DNA of 64,000 bases from Anniella stebbinsi (GCA_029215795.1 JARDYH010000005.1:36462001-36526000), one strand, 5' to 3'; shown: positions 12,201 through 27,200, counted from the stretch's first letter. Translations and numbers: made by a program. The notes: generated by a model from the sequence alone, not told the origin.

Positions 12201-15200
12201 CTCCTAAGATCCACAGACTGACATAAGATGCAAAATGCTGGCTCTGGGAGCGGAGACAATTACCTACTAAACTCCATGAGCCACATACTGGGGTGACCTG
12301 CATACACAACTACAAATCTGCATCTGAATTGTTACAGATGAGAGGTTCTAGCAGTCTAATTTAGACCTGAACATTGCTGCTGTTAAATAACTCTGCGTTG
12401 GAGAGTCTTGCTGATCTACTGTACAACTCTCAGAAAACTGCCAATAGATCCCGATGTACCTTTTGCTTACGCCTGATCCCAGAGAATGACGGGTTGGGTT
12501 GTATCTCCCAGCGCTCTCTGTGGTTTGGAACATCTGCAGAAGTGTCCCTATGCTCTGTAATCAGTCTCTGCAATTCCACTGCAGAATGGAGAGTGACGAG
12601 GAAAGTGACTCCCCCGATAGCATCGTCCCGGCATCTTCCCCGGAGAGCATCTTGGGTGAAGAGATGCCACGCTTTCCCCTGCTGGCTGGAGTCAAGTCTG
12701 AGGTGGAGGAACGCCCACTATCCCCTGTCATACCTATAATCCCAAAGGCCAGCATCCCAGGTTTGTGTGAGCTAGAGGAGCTGCGGGGAGGAAGGGCAAG
12801 GTGGCATGTTAAGCATGGGATGGCATAGGACCTAAACCAGGAGTCCGCAGCTGGGTGCCTTCCAGGTGTTTTGGACTAGGACTTCCACAGTCCCTGGCCA
12901 TTGACAATGCTGGTAGGGGCTTCTGGGAGTTGTAGCCCAAAAGATCTGGAGGGTATCTACTCCTGACCTAAACTCTGCTGCTGTTTGTGTGATCCAGGGG
13001 AGAAGATGCCCATAACGTTAGGGCTTCCGAAGTGAGCCCTAAAGGGCAGAGGTGGCTCTTCTAAGGCATTTTGGGTAACATGCAACCAATTCCAACAGGC
13101 ATGCAGGGGTCTAGTTTGAGCACGGAATAGCCCTGCCCTTTTTAAAGTGGCTTCTGTGTTCGTGCAAAATGTGTTTCTGACTCAACCTTTTTTCTTTTCT
13201 CTTGCACTTCTCAGCTTTCCCAGATGTGAAGCCCTATGGGGCCCTGGAGCAAGTGGGGAAGGGGGCAACAGGCACTTCCTGGGACAAGGCCAAGGGCAGT
13301 GAGGTCTCCGTTATGCTCACTGTGTCTGCAGCTGCTGCCAAGGTATGGGGCCTGCACAGAAAGGTGCCATGCTGACGGCCAGGCCACAGAGTTGTTTCTG
13401 AAGCAATTAAAGCCCTTCTGTGGTGGTGGCTTTTTCCATGTGGGTTTCATGTGTGGCAGACTGGGGATGATGGGAGTTGCGGTCAGGTGTATCAGCTGGT
13501 TTCTCGGCAGCCAAGCCAAGTGGTGAATTCCTTCCCAGTTTCCGATGGCTGCAGCGTCAAGTAAAGGATTTGCACGTATATGTCAACAGCCACCAACGGA
13601 TCCAGCACAAGAGACTGAGCTTTCTTGCACCTCCTTTCAGACAGAACTTTCCCAGTGAGCCACTGAGGAAAAGAGAGCATGAAATGTAAAGTCACAGACA
13701 AAAAACGCTCTAGGAAAAGGCTATTTGCAAGTAAATAGCTTCTGTTCCTGCACAACATATGCCCAGCGAAAACACGGGATATCGATTAGCAAAGCAGATG
13801 GCCAGGGGTCTGTGTGTCCCTTTCTCCTTCCCCTGGACTACCCCCCCCCCTTAGTTCGAAGGAGAGGGAGGTGGGGGCAGTGTGGCAGCTGCCCATACCA
13901 GGCAAAGCCCACCTGGGAGCCATTGTAACCAAGTGGGAACATTTGCAACAACAGACATGGCTTTGGCAGTACCAGGCAGGGGTTGAACTCCCACCAGTCT
14001 CAGGCTGCATGCTCAATTGTCAGGGACAATGGGAGTTGTAGTCCAACATCATCTCAATGGCCTTGGTATAATTCCCCACCCTTGGTATAAGGTCTCCTGT
14101 GAGCCTAGCTTTCTTTAAAACTACGCTCAACATATAAGGTCTTCCTCTGGGTACCTACTCCGAGGGAGGCTCAGAAGACAGCAACAAGGAAGAAGGCCTT
14201 CTTGGTGGTGGCCCCCCAGTTATGGAATGATCTCTGTAACGAGGCCTACCTGGCTCCAACATAGCTATCTTTTCAACGCCAGGTCAAAACTTTTATCTTT
14301 TCCAAGGCATTTAGCAGCATGTGATGAGTTGTTTTTAATTGATCACATACATGTTTTAGATTTAGCTGACATCTCAATGGCTATTTTTAGATGTATGTTG
14401 TCTTTGTGCCTATTGTGTGTTTTATGGTTTTATATTTTGTATAGCATTTTAATGTTTTAATCTTAATAATATTAGATAACATGGAAGAAAATGAAACATA
14501 CAAATACTTAGAATTCCAACAAAACACGAAAATCAATCACTCCACAGTAAAAACTCAACTAAGAATGCAATATAAAACACCTATCACAAATCCTAAAAAC
14601 TCAACTCAAAAAACATGTTCAAAGCCATCAACACCTACGCAATACCCATCCTCGCATACTCATTTGGAATCATACACTGATCACACACTGAAGGCGAAGA
14701 AATAAACAGACTCAATTGCACTGAACTCACAAAACACCACATGCTCCATCCCAACTCATGCATTGAAAGAATAACAATCAGCAGGAAAGGAGGAAGAGGT
14801 CTGCTGGACATTAACACAATTCATGCTAAACAGAGGGAATCATTCAGATAATTCTTCCACACTAAAAACACCCCCATTCATAAAGCCATAGTAAAAGCAG
14901 ATAAAAATTACACCCACTCAACCTAGCACTACAAAATGAAGATCAAACACAACCACTTACACTTGCAGAGAAAAAAGAAAAATGGGCACAAAAAGCACTC
15001 CATGGGAAGCACTACAACATAATACAGAACCCACACATAAACAAAGAACAATCATACGAGTGGCTCAGAAGGGTGAGCTATTTCCAGAAACCGAAGGATT
15101 CCTAAGAGCTATACAGGATCAAGTTATAGCAACCAAGAACTACCAAAAATACATCATAAAAGATAACAGTGTAACAACAGACCTATGCAGGAAATGCCAT

Positions 15201-18200
15201 CAATTCCAATAAACAATAGACCACATAACAGGAGGATGTAAAATTCTGGCAGGAATGGACTGTACAGACAGACACAATACAGCTGCAAAAATTCAACCTT
15301 ATCAAACAACTTACACCATACTATACAAATTCACCCAGTAATCTGGTGTGCTAAAAACAAGAACATGCTGCGTGGTGGTTGAAGTACAGTGCAGCTTACA
15401 GGTGGGCGTTCTTGCCCCACCACGTTTTGGGTGGATCAACCAGCCAGTGCGCCTTCCTGACTTTTCCCATATTCCTCAGAACCTGAATGGTGTCATGGTG
15501 GCAGTGGCAGAGCTGTTGAGCATGAAGATCCCCAGTTCCTATGAGGTGCTGTTTCCAGATAATCCCATGCGAAGTGCTGCCCCTGAACCCAGAAAAGGTG
15601 AAGCTAACATACAGAGTGAGTATCCTAACCTGAGCAGGACCTTTACAATATACCTTTGTAGTTTCTCCACCACTGACTTACAGGCTCATGGTTTTTTTCC
15701 CCTCCCTCAGGCAAAGAGAAGCTGGTGACTCCAAAGGGCCCTGAAGGTGGTCCAGAGTGGCTGAAGCAATTTGATGCCATGTTGCCTGGCTACAGTCTCA
15801 AGAATGAACTGGACATCCTGACATTGCTCAAACAGGTGGAAGAGGGGAGGGACCTTTCCCAGAATGCTTTTCTACCCTCTTCAGGGAACAGTATTAACCA
15901 CTGGGTTATGTTCTTGCTCAAGGAGATTAACAGATGTCTTAGTGCAAGGGTGGGAAATCTCTTTCGGCCCATGGGCTAAGTTCAATTTCAGAGGAGCTCT
16001 CTGGCTCCATTCCAGTGGCGGGAGAGGCCAAAGGCAAAAGAAAGCTTGGCCCCAAATACCAGGGATTCAAAAAATGCCGGCATGTTTTAGCTGAAAGCTC
16101 TTACTGCCTATAGCTAAGCCTTAGGAAAGGCATTTCAACTTTTTGGAATGGGGAACAGCTGGGAGACCACCCAGTGACTGATTGTTAGGAGAAAAAAGGA
16201 GTGGGGCTGTAGGAAGGGAGTCATCTGGGGAACCCTGGAAGGCCAGATGGGGCCCTCAGGAGAGCCAGATCTGGACCCTAGACCTGAGGTTTCCCACCCC
16301 TGCCTTAATGTAACTTCCCTTCCAACTTGACATCTGTTCACCTGCCATTGTGATGGCAGGCAGACCTAGCTGACAGATTCCCTTCCCTTCTCTCCCCTTA
16401 TTCTGTTTTGTTAAGTATTTCCTTAAGGTCACCTCTCCTCTCCTTTTTCTTTTGGTCCTTGGCCCATTGTAGTGCCCACATGCACCAGTACCCCAGACAT
16501 GCCTAGTAAATTAGAAAAGAAAGAAATTGGGAGAGGAGAGAGAACTACTCCAGCATACACATACGTTGTCCTACCAGCAGCAGGACGTTGTGACTGTAAG
16601 AATGGCTTACAGAATGAGGAAGAAACTGTTCATCAACTTCCCCTTTAAAAAAAACCGAGTTGCTAGTCCTTCAGAATTGCACGGATGTATCTGTGAAAGG
16701 ATTCCGTATTCTGAAGGCTGGAGCTTCTATTTCCCGTGCAAGCACCTGCTCCTCCCTTGTGACCTCCCGTTGCTTCCCCTAACCAGACACCCCTGTTTCC
16801 TGTCATTCACCCAGCTCCATAGAAAGGAAGACATAGTGGATGCCTTCTGACCTGTTGGTGGCCATGGATGCAATGCAGCAGCAGCCATATACCTTGCAGT
16901 GCGGGTAGGGTCTCTAGGACCAATTGTGCTGGTTGACAAAATGGGGCTGAGATCCCTGCACTCAAACCCTGTTCCTTTCCTTCTTCCTTTCTGTCCCAGG
17001 AGAGTCCAGCACCAGAGAAGGCTGCTCAACACTGCTACATCAACAATGTTGCCAACCTGGATGTGCGGCAGCTCTTGATGCTCCCCGAAGAACCCTCTCC
17101 ACCCCTCTCCCCGTTCGCACCCTCCCCACCGAGCCCCCCCAGGGCTCCAGAGGTAGTCCCAGAGCCTGAAGTGCCCCCGCTGCCTGCTCCATCTCCTTCC
17201 CCACTCTCCCCCAAGGATGAAGCTCCTCAGTCCCCTCCCAAAGCCAAGCCTCGCTCCCGGCCCCTGGAGGACACCGAGGAGAGCAAGCCACGGCTGAAGA
17301 AGTGGAAAGGGGTGCGCTGGAAGCGGCTGCGCTTCCTCATCACCATCCAGAAAGGGGGAGGCGCCAAGCGCGACGGGGACAGGGAAATCGCCGAGTTCAT
17401 GGAGCGCCTGGCCACCGCCCTTCGGCCCGAGAAAGTGCCGCGAGACTTGCGGAAGTGCTGCTTCTGCCACGAGGAAGGGGACGGGGCCACAGATGGCCCG
17501 GCGCGACTTCTGAACCTGGACTTGGACCTCTGGGTGCATCTCAACTGTGCCCTTTGGTCCACGGAGGTTTATGAGACCCAGGGCGGGGCCCTCATCAACG
17601 TGGAAGTGGCGCTGCACCGGGGCCTGCTCACCAAATGCTCGCTTTGCCAGAAGACGGGGGCCACAAACAGCTGCAACCGCATCCGCTGCCCTAGCGTCTA
17701 CCACTTTGCCTGTGCCATCCGGGCCAAGTGCATGTTCTTCAAGGACAAGACGATGCTGTGTCCACTGCACAAGCTCAAGGGCCCCTGTGATCAGGAGCTC
17801 AGCACCTTCACTGTCTTCCGGCGGGTCTACATCGAGCGCGACGAGGTCAAGCAGATTGCCAGCATTATCCAGCGCGGGGAGCGCCTCCACATGTTCCGGG
17901 TGGGGGGCCTGGTCTTCCATGCCATCGGGCAGCTCCTGCCCCACCAGATGGCGGACTTCCACAGCGCCACGGCGCTCTACCCGGTGGGTTACGAGGCCAC
18001 ACGCATCTATTGGAGCCTGCGGACCAACAACCGTCGCTGCTGCTACCGCTGCACCATCTGCGAAAACAACGGCCGCCCAGAGTTCGTGGTGCAAGTAATG
18101 GAACAGGGCTTGGAGGATTTGGTCTTCACAGACTCCTCGCCACAGGGTAAAGGGACGAGCTCAGGCACTAGGCCTCCTTTCCATGAGGTTGCTGCCTTTG

Positions 18201-21200
18201 AGAGCAACCTGGATCCATTTCCCCTGAAATATACCTAGAATTCTGCTTTGCTAAATCAAGTTCTAGTGACCAGAAAATGCAGCTCTTGACCTAGATTAAT
18301 TCGTGCCAAATGCCCAGCGTTGGTGTTCAGATGTTAAATCAGTCACATTTTCAGTGCTTTTTTTCTAGTCTGTTTTGCCAAGCTGCAGGATTTAGAAACT
18401 GGGAGGGGATTCCTATGGATCAATGTGCAAGTATCCATGGCTGTGGTGCCAATGGGGAGAACAGGGAGATGAGGGCCATGCTGCAGGAATTGCCATCTCA
18501 GTTTCTTTGAGTGCAGGAACAGCAAGCCAGGCAAAATTCAGCTAGGCCCAAAAGCGCACTCATGAATGCATACAAGGTGAAGAAATAATTGCCATTTTGT
18601 AAGGAGAAACTGCAAATGATACAAAGATGTAGATGTGCCAGAACCATAAATGCTTGTGCTTGAAATGCAGTGGCACCACCGCCCCCCTGCTCTGCCCCCG
18701 AACGCCATTGTCCTGTAGTTCCTCAGGTCTTTGATAAGTCCGTTCAGATAAATGTTGCACGAACTGTTGCTGTTGAGGCATGTCAGGTTGCTTCAGCCTT
18801 CAACCACTTACATCTCTTGATCGTGTTCCTATTGGAGGAAGGTGTAAATCAAGGCACTGTAAATAATCAACGGTTTCACAAAAGAACCAAAATGTGCTCC
18901 ATACGTAAGTTAGATGAGCATGCGAGCTTTACAAAATCGACATAATTCAAAGACGAGTTGTTTACAGTCTTCTGTGGAGTTCTGAATATTTAGGTGGTTG
19001 CGCCAGGGTGATGAGGAAGGCAAAGGAATTAGAAGGGGTGGTGCATGTGTTGATGTGGCACAAATACAGAGATACCCTGTGGCAGGGACATGGTGGGAAG
19101 CAGCCCCTTACTCAGTTCTGGCCAGTTTTTGAGGATAATTCCAAAGTTTCCAGGAATCAGGCTGGAGTCAGCCACTGAGCTGTTAGTAGGATGCCTTAGA
19201 GCTTGCTTGTTGCCACCTTAGGATTGTGCATATTTTCTACAACCACAAAAAAATCCTCTGGGTGAAGCCTGCAACGAGGCAAGGCATTGATGAATTTGGA
19301 GCCTGGGATCTGATTCTACCCCACCAGGAGCAGACGAGTGCCTGACTTCTTGGGCAAGGGTAAAAAGGGTTTTGATTCTCTTTGACTCCCTTCTTCTTCC
19401 CTTGCTACAGCTGTGTGGAACCGCATCATTGAACCAGTGGCCATGATGCGCAAAGAAGCTGACATGCTGCGACTTTTCCCCGAGTATCTAAAGGGAGAAG
19501 AGCTCTTCGGTTTGACGGTGCATGCTGTGCTGCGCATCGCCGAGTCCGTATGTATCAAACATGAGAAACCAAACTTGTGAAATTTAGTGTGGGGTATGTG
19601 GGGTGGGGAAAAGGTGACTGACAAGGGTAAGACCATAGAAAGCAAGGAGGATACGCATTGGGTCCAGTGGCGCTGAAGGCATGGGTTACAGCCCAGGTAT
19701 GGATCTTTGCAAGGTTTGGAGGGCAGCTGATCCTGAGCATCAGCTGTGAGATCACTTCTGGTAGTAGAGATGCTGCTCTTGCCCAAGACACTTTTTGTCA
19801 GCTGAACTTTGTGCAATGTGATTGGGTTTGCACTGGGAACCCCTTAACTCTGGTTGTGGGGCCGGGTCAATATCATGCCCCAGAGTGGGGTGGGAAAAGA
19901 GTGCTTGTGCAGTCATGGGTGTGAAATCAATATGCCCCCTTCTCTTCCCAGCTGCCTGGTGTAGAGAGCTGCCAGAACTACTTGTTCCGCTATGGGCGCC
20001 ATCCACTCATGGAGCTGCCACTCATGATCAATCCCACTGGTTGCGCTCGATCAGAGCCCAAAATCCTCACACACTACAAACGGTGAGCATGACAGCAGCT
20101 CGATGGCTCCTTTGGGTGGAGGCCTTCGCTGAGAACGCACAGGCCTCCCTGAGACAGATGTTGAAGACCCTGGTCGGGAGGGAGGAGCCTTTTTAAGGGG
20201 AGAGGCCGTAGCTCAGCGGTAGAGCACCTGCTTTACATGCAGAAGGTCCCAAGTTCGATCCCCGGCATCTCCTGGGGGGAGGGGAAAGCGTGAGGTGGTG
20301 GTGGTGGTGGTGGTGGTGGTGGTGGTGGTGGTGGTGGTGGTAAAGACCTCTTTCTGCCTGAGGCCTTGAAGAGCTGCTGCTGAGCTGCGCAGACAGGACT
20401 GCTCTAGATGGGCAAATAGTCTGAACTGGTACAAGGCAGCTTTTTATGTTTCTATGGCTTGAACGAGTGGTGCAAAAATGTAGGAAGTCAATAGCAAGTT
20501 ATCCATAGTCTGAGAAGTTATCAAATATAGAAAGAACCCAGTGTTTCTTGCGCCTGCTCACTTCTTTGTTTTGAAGGAAGAACAGTTTGTTTTAGGGCAC
20601 TCAAATTGTGTGCCTTTTGGGGGTGGGGTGGGGAGGGGGTGGATTGTAGATCCTGCAGTTGAAATAAATTTTGTGCAAATTTTGTGTGTGTGTGTGTTTT
20701 TGTGATTTGTGAAAGAGCCTGGAGTATGCGTTACATAGTTTTGTTTCTTAATTGTGAATTGTGGAATGGGACTCTTAAGGCAGCATCAAAGGGCATTGCA
20801 TTGTAGACACTGAATGTCCCGGACTGGGAGCTTGAGTTGCCTTTTTAGTCATACTACTCCCCAACTACTGGAAACTCCTCTTGACCAAAATCTATGATCC
20901 ATGCTGTGATGGTAGCTATACAGATTCCTAGATTCCTGAACTAACCATTGAGAATTGGTCACCACCTATAAACAGTTGCATGAGTCAGAATTGCTGCCCT
21001 GAAGAAGCTGATGAAGCATGAGCTAGATTGAGTTTACTCATTCCTTTTGTCATTAGCACATTCAAATTTAATCTGCCAATGTAGCTGTTCCAGGAATGCC
21101 ATTCCTTAAGGGTGGGTTGCATTTTAGCAACAGGCAAACAATCCCTTTATAGCAGGAATGGGGAAACTCCAGCCCATCTCCAACTTTTCGGCCAGCCTCA

Positions 21201-24200
21201 AAGACTCAGGTCTGGCAAGGTTTCCCCAGCTCAGCTTTACACAGGGGCTGCCTTTCTCTAGCGCTGAGTGGGAGGCTGATGACATAAGGGGTTGCGGAGG
21301 GCTTTGGGAAGGAAGGGTTTGCTGCCTGATGTCATGCCTGTTGTGAGGTGGGAGGGTTCCTGGGAAGCAATCTGCCCCCCCCCCCCCCCCCAGGGCTCCT
21401 GCTTTATAGTATCCTCAGTATGTCTGTCCTAATTCTTGGCTCCCGTTCTGGTAGGCTTCACATCTTTTTTCCCCCTCTCTTCCCGCCCCTCCCCCCAACA
21501 CCTTTCAAAGGCCTCACACTCTGAATAGCACCAGCATGTCCAAAGCTTACCAGAGCACGTTCACGGGTGAAACCAACACGCCATATAGCAAGCAGTTTGT
21601 GCACTCAAAGTCCTCGCAGTACCGCCGCCTCAAGACGGAATGGAAGAACAACGTGTACCTGGCACGCTCCCGCATCCAAGGGCTCGGGCTGTATGCGGCC
21701 AAGGACCTAGAGAAGCACACCATGGTCATTGAATACATCGGCACCATCATCCGGAACGAGGTGGCTAACCGGCGCGAGAAGATCTATGAGGAGCAGGTAG
21801 GGGGAGCAAGACCTCTTTCCTGGCACATTCTTGGGATGGGGAGACATGGGGGAACATGCCAGGAAAGAACATGTCTTTCTTGGCACGTTCTTGGGATGGG
21901 GAAACACCTGGCCTCTAATTAGCATGTGGTGGGGAGAGGGTTCTGGCTTGGGGAGACCAGGGTCCTGCTTTGGGGCAGTGGTACCCATCTTATTGGAGAG
22001 AGCTTTGCTTTGGGCAGCGTGTATATGTCTCTGTGGGCAAGAGATTTGGTATCATTCTGGCCTTATTTCAGATGTGTGCCTCTCGATGGTTAATGGAATC
22101 AGGAAGGGAGGTGGGCTTGGCCAGTGGTATGGGTGAGGCACGATCACTGAGAATCAGATTTAATCAGAGATCTCTAGCTTCAAGATCCACATTTTTGGAC
22201 TGACTTTGTGGTCATTCTTTCCCTAAATTATTTCCCCTATCTTAACATATGTCCCTCCCCCCCCCCCCCCCCAATACACATTTTTAAATGCATCTTGATA
22301 CATCCTTTAAGTTGAGAACTGGGGAAAATGCTAAACCCCCAGTCCAGATCTGAGTCTGAGATGTGCAAACTGGCGAACATCAAATTCTTCAAGCTTCCCT
22401 AGTAGTGGCCTTCCTTACAAGATTGGTGTGATGGTGAACAAAGTTAGTTCAGTAAACTACTGTAGTTCAGAATGCTGATTGAAATGGATCCTCCTATTCC
22501 ACTGCCCCTTAAGGTTACCACATCACTGAGTAGCAGTAGCAGAAGATGCCACACCTGACAGAATCCTCGCTTCTGTCCAACTCTGAAACGTACGGGAGCC
22601 CCTTCAGGTCTAGACATGACACTCCTCATCCCTTAGCAGAGCACAAAAACAAGCTGGAATTGTATAATTATCAATGTATACTCAGCCGAGGTTGAGTGCA
22701 AGACCATGAGACATTGGCTTCTAAACAGACAATATAATTTCTCTTCTCCCAGAACCGAGGGATCTACATGTTCCGAATCAACAATGAGCATGTCATTGAT
22801 GCCACTCTGACTGGTGGCCCTGCCAGGTGAGTGAGGTTACACTGTGAAAGTGTTTGTATCCAGAGCCAATCCATTTATTTACAGATTTTGTTGATCAGGG
22901 TGGGTTGATCTTAAAATTGGCCAAAGAAAATACATCTTTTGAAATCATTGATTTCAATCACAATTTAACTCGTATGCTTTCTGAACAAATGTACATATTG
23001 ATTGGTTGCCATAACAGTTTGGAACTAAAAGCCTTTATGCTGCTTAGGATCACAATCCAACACTTTTGGCCATGCAGGCCCCATATATTTTATATTACAG
23101 AACTATATTTGCTTATAGATTGGGGGAGTGGAGATTGTGAACAGTAGATTTCTCTTTGGCTCCCGATGTAGATATGCAAAGACATTAAGGAAGCTCTCAC
23201 TACACAACCTCTCTCAGATGAGGAAAACAATCCAGAATAGAGTTGAAATCAATGGATCTAAGCATGCTTGACTATGCGCTGGATTGGGGCCTAAGAGCCC
23301 CAAACTTTCCAGAAGCAACGAGTGCTCATTACTTGTCAGAACAGGTTTTTTTCCTCCATGAGAAGGAATATAAACGTTCATACTGCTGATCAGAAATATA
23401 AATGAGGAAATATAAATATAAAGGAAATAGATTTCCAAGTAAAGAAAATACTGAAAGACAAACAGGGAAGATATATTTTGGTAGAGGAGACGTATAACAA
23501 TAATCAGCAAATAACATTGGCATCAATTTATAGCCCTAACACAAATCAACTGAACTTTTTACAGAAGGTCCTAGCTAAGCTAAAAAAAAATTCAAAAGCA
23601 GAAAAGATTGTGGCAGGGGATGTAAATTGGAACCTACAGGGGGCAAGATCAGTAAACGACAAGGACAAAAGAAAAACAACAGAACAGGAGATTAAATACT
23701 TATATGGAAATAATAAAACATATGGAATGTTTGATATATGGACCGAGATAAACTCTAAAGACTATAGTCATACATATTATTCAGAGGTGCATAAAAGTTT
23801 TAGCAGGCTGGACATGATATTAACAACAGAATCCTTGATGCAAAAGGTAAAAAAGGTGGAAATTGGGCATATAAAAATAACAGATCATGCTCCCATTTTG
23901 GTGTGTGTAGAAATAGAAAAAATAGTTAAAAGAGACTATAGATGGAGAATGAACCCCATTCTATTAACAAAGGAAGAGGTCAAAGAAAAAATTTAAAAAG
24001 AAATAGATATTTTGAAGAAAATAAAACAGGACAAACGACAGATAGAATTAGATGAGAAGCAGCAAAAGCAACCATAAGAGGGGAATGTATAAAGCAACTA
24101 AGTATAATTAGGAAAAGAGATAAGGAAAAGATGGAAAGGCTAGACAAAGAAATCAGCAGATTGGAGGAACTATATAAAAATACAGGAAAAATAAAAGTTA

Positions 24201-27200
24201 GAAGGAAATGGAAAAATTAAGGAAAGAAACGGAAGTTATGGAGGTAAACAGGGTTATGGTCAATATGCTATATGTAAATCAAAGGTATTATGAATTTACA
24301 GGAAAAAGTTCAAAATTGCTAGCAAATAGAGTTCAAAAGAAGAGAATAAGAAACAAAATCTGGGCATTAAACACAAAAGGGAGGAGTAAAAACATATGAT
24401 TCAAAAGAAATGGGAGAAATACTGCAGGAATATTTTTCAGAATTATATAAGGGGAAGGAGATAGAAGTTGATCAGATAAAGGATTATATAAAAAAAGCCA
24501 GAATACCACCATTGAAAGAAGAACAAAAACAATATTTGCAAGAGGAAATAGGAGAAAAAGAAATAGAACAGGCTATAAAAGATTTAAAAAAGAACAAAAG
24601 CCCGGGGGAGGATGGCTTCACTGGAGAATTTTATAAAACATATAGTGACAAACTGATAGCTCAGTTAAAAAGAGTATTTCATGAAATACAAGAGGGGGGA
24701 CCCCTCCCAAAAACTTGGACCCAAACCATAATAACTTTAATACCAAAATTAAATAAAGACAAATGTAATCCAGAATCATACAGGCCGATATCGCTACTGA
24801 ATGTAGATTACAAGATATTCACCAAAATTTGGCTAATCGACTAAAAGAAGTAATTAATGAATCTATTGGGGCAGATCAATATGGGTTTCTGAAAAACAGG
24901 TTCATAGCAGAACCGGTGAGGAAATTATTGGGTCTGATGAAGTTGAGCAATATAAGGAAAATTCCATTGACATTATTGACTCTGGATTTGTATAAGGCAT
25001 TTGATACAGTAAACCCAAAATTTATAATCAATGTACCAACAATATACAACTTGGGGAATAAATTCAAACACATAATAGATGCAATATATGTACAGACAAC
25101 AGCGAAAATTAGGTACAATGGATTGGAAACAGGGAAAATAAAGTTAAATCCGGGAACAAGGCAGGGATGCCCATTATCACCAATATTATTTACAATGGCC
25201 ATTGAATTTCTGGCAGACAGAATTAGAACAAATACAGAGATTAAAGGAATACAGGTGGGGAAAAAAGAATTTAAATTAAGCTTATATGCAGATGACATTA
25301 TATTGACAATACAAAATACAAAAAAAGAAATAAAAGAAATGACAAGAGAATTGGAAGAATTTTATCAGGTAGCGGGGCTCAAGGTAAACAAAAAGAAATC
25401 GGGATTGATGTGTCTAAATATAGAACCTCAGGAACAAATAGAAATATCCAAAATGACTAGTATCCCTATAATATCCAAAGCATTTAGATATCTAGGAGTA
25501 CAGATCCCAAAAAAACAGAAGAACATATTGAAATTAAATTACGGAAGAGTATGGATAGAAATTAAGAAGGATTTGGCCAGATGGGAGAAAAAGCAGTTAT
25601 CACTATCAGATTGAATTATGGCAGTAAAGATGATGTTGGTGCTGAAATTTACATATTTGTTCAATGTACTACCACAGGAAATTCAAAACAGTAGGTTCAA
25701 AAATTGGCAAAATAGCTTGGAAAAATTTATATTCAAAAGTAAAAAAACACGAACAGCAAAAATATTTAGATATAGGGTTACGCAAGATGGAGGATGGAGT
25801 ATTCCACAATTAAAAACGTACTATGAGGCATACCAGTTAAAATATTTATTAGTAATAACAAAGGAAGAGGGTAATCTACAATGGGTAGAGATAGAAAGGG
25901 AGCTAATGGGACTTAAAAAAGAAGAAATGTACAATATATTTTACAGTAAGAAAGATATTAAAAAACAAATGAATAATAAACAAAGCTCAATAAAAGGAAT
26001 GATGAAAGTATGGTTTCATAAAAAAGGAAAATTAATGCCGGGGATATCACCTCTAACGCCAATCTGGATGCATCCAGAATTTGATATAAGTAAGAAAGCA
26101 ATAACCAAAATTAAATTGAAAGAAATAGGAATGATACAAATGAAAAAAATTTATGAGCAACAAAATCCAATAACACAAGAAATATGGAATAGAAGAATAC
26201 AAAATTTGGAAATTTCATGGATGGCATGGATGCAGATTGGCAAATTTATAAGAAACAGAAAGATAGGAAGGGAAAGTACAAGGGAATTAACAGAGTGGGA
26301 AAAATATGTAGATAAATTCAGAGTAGGGGATAAAGGAATGATAACACAAATATATAGAATCTTGATAAGACAAGAGACTGGAGGAAAGCAGATAGCAAGG
26401 CAGGTATGGGAAGGAGATTTGGAAGAGGGAATAGAAGATAAGGAATGGGGAGATATATTGGAGAAATTCCCCTTCCAAACAACCTCAACAAGGATAAGGG
26501 AAGGTGCTTTAAAAAATAGCACAAAAATGGTACATGACACCTGTGAAGATGGCAAAAATAAACAGAAATCTGACATCAATGTGCTGGAGAGGATGCAAAG
26601 AAAAGGGGACCCAAATACATATGTGGTAGGAATGTAAAAGGGTTAAGAAATTTTGGAAAAAGGTATTTCAAAAAATAGAGGAAGTTACGGATCAGGGGAT
26701 AAAAATAAAGCAAGAGCTAGCTCTACTGAATATGTATATTAAAGAAAATAGAGGGTTAGAAGATAAAATTTTAATTGGGTTCATGTTGACAACAGCAAGA
26801 CATCTGATAGCATCCAAATGGAAGACAGCTAGGATGTTGACAATTAAAATGTGGGGAAAAAAATTATGGAACATTGCAATAAATGAAAAATTTACACAGA
26901 AACTCAGAGTTTACAGGGGGAAAAAGAAAAGAGATACCTTCAGAATGGACTGGAAAGCATATATAGAGTATATGAAAAAAGAACCAAATAGGGAAAATAT
27001 GGTGGAAGCATATAAAAAGTTATGGGACTTATGAAAATAAAAGAAAGAAAAAAAGAAGAGAGAAAGAAGGAAGAAAAGAAAAGAAGAGACATGCCAGAAG
27101 AAAAACAGCGGGGGGGGGGGAGGGATGAGGGGGAAGGGGGGGAAATTATATTCGATATTGGTGGTTATTATTAAAATGATTTATATGTCGTTGGATAAGA

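Larger units (their letters stand above)
13343..15479 (+). other. KMT2D intron 45
   Basis: A 2137-bp intron (donor GTATGG, acceptor CCTCAG). It is largely occupied by LINE remnants: an L2/CR1-group 3' end (about 14090-14480) followed directly by an R4/Dong-like fragment (about 14480-15345). The part before 14040 shows only a partial inverted-repeat copy near 13990-14060. Confidence 0.8.
20083..21510 (+). other. KMT2D intron 50
   Basis: A 1428-bp intron holding a tRNA-derived SINE (20197-20456) with a GGT expansion inside, a C homopolymer at about 21374-21392 and a repeat-like stretch at 21150-21360 starting GGAATGGGGAAACTCC. No gene was found. Confidence 0.85.

Noticed and set aside
16727..18094. 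455-codon minus-strand open frame
   Set aside because: It is the antisense of KMT2D exon 48, whose GC-rich codons avoid stops on the other strand; the plus strand has the ePHD/FYR domains.
20201..20275. possible tRNA-Ala gene
   Set aside because: A and B boxes are present, but the stem is mutated, there is no terminator after it and a SINE body follows; other copies show the same unit.
23214..23510. 98-codon minus-strand frame at the L1 start
   Set aside because: Antisense to the A-rich L1 strand, which generates hydrophobic-looking frames by composition; no motif.
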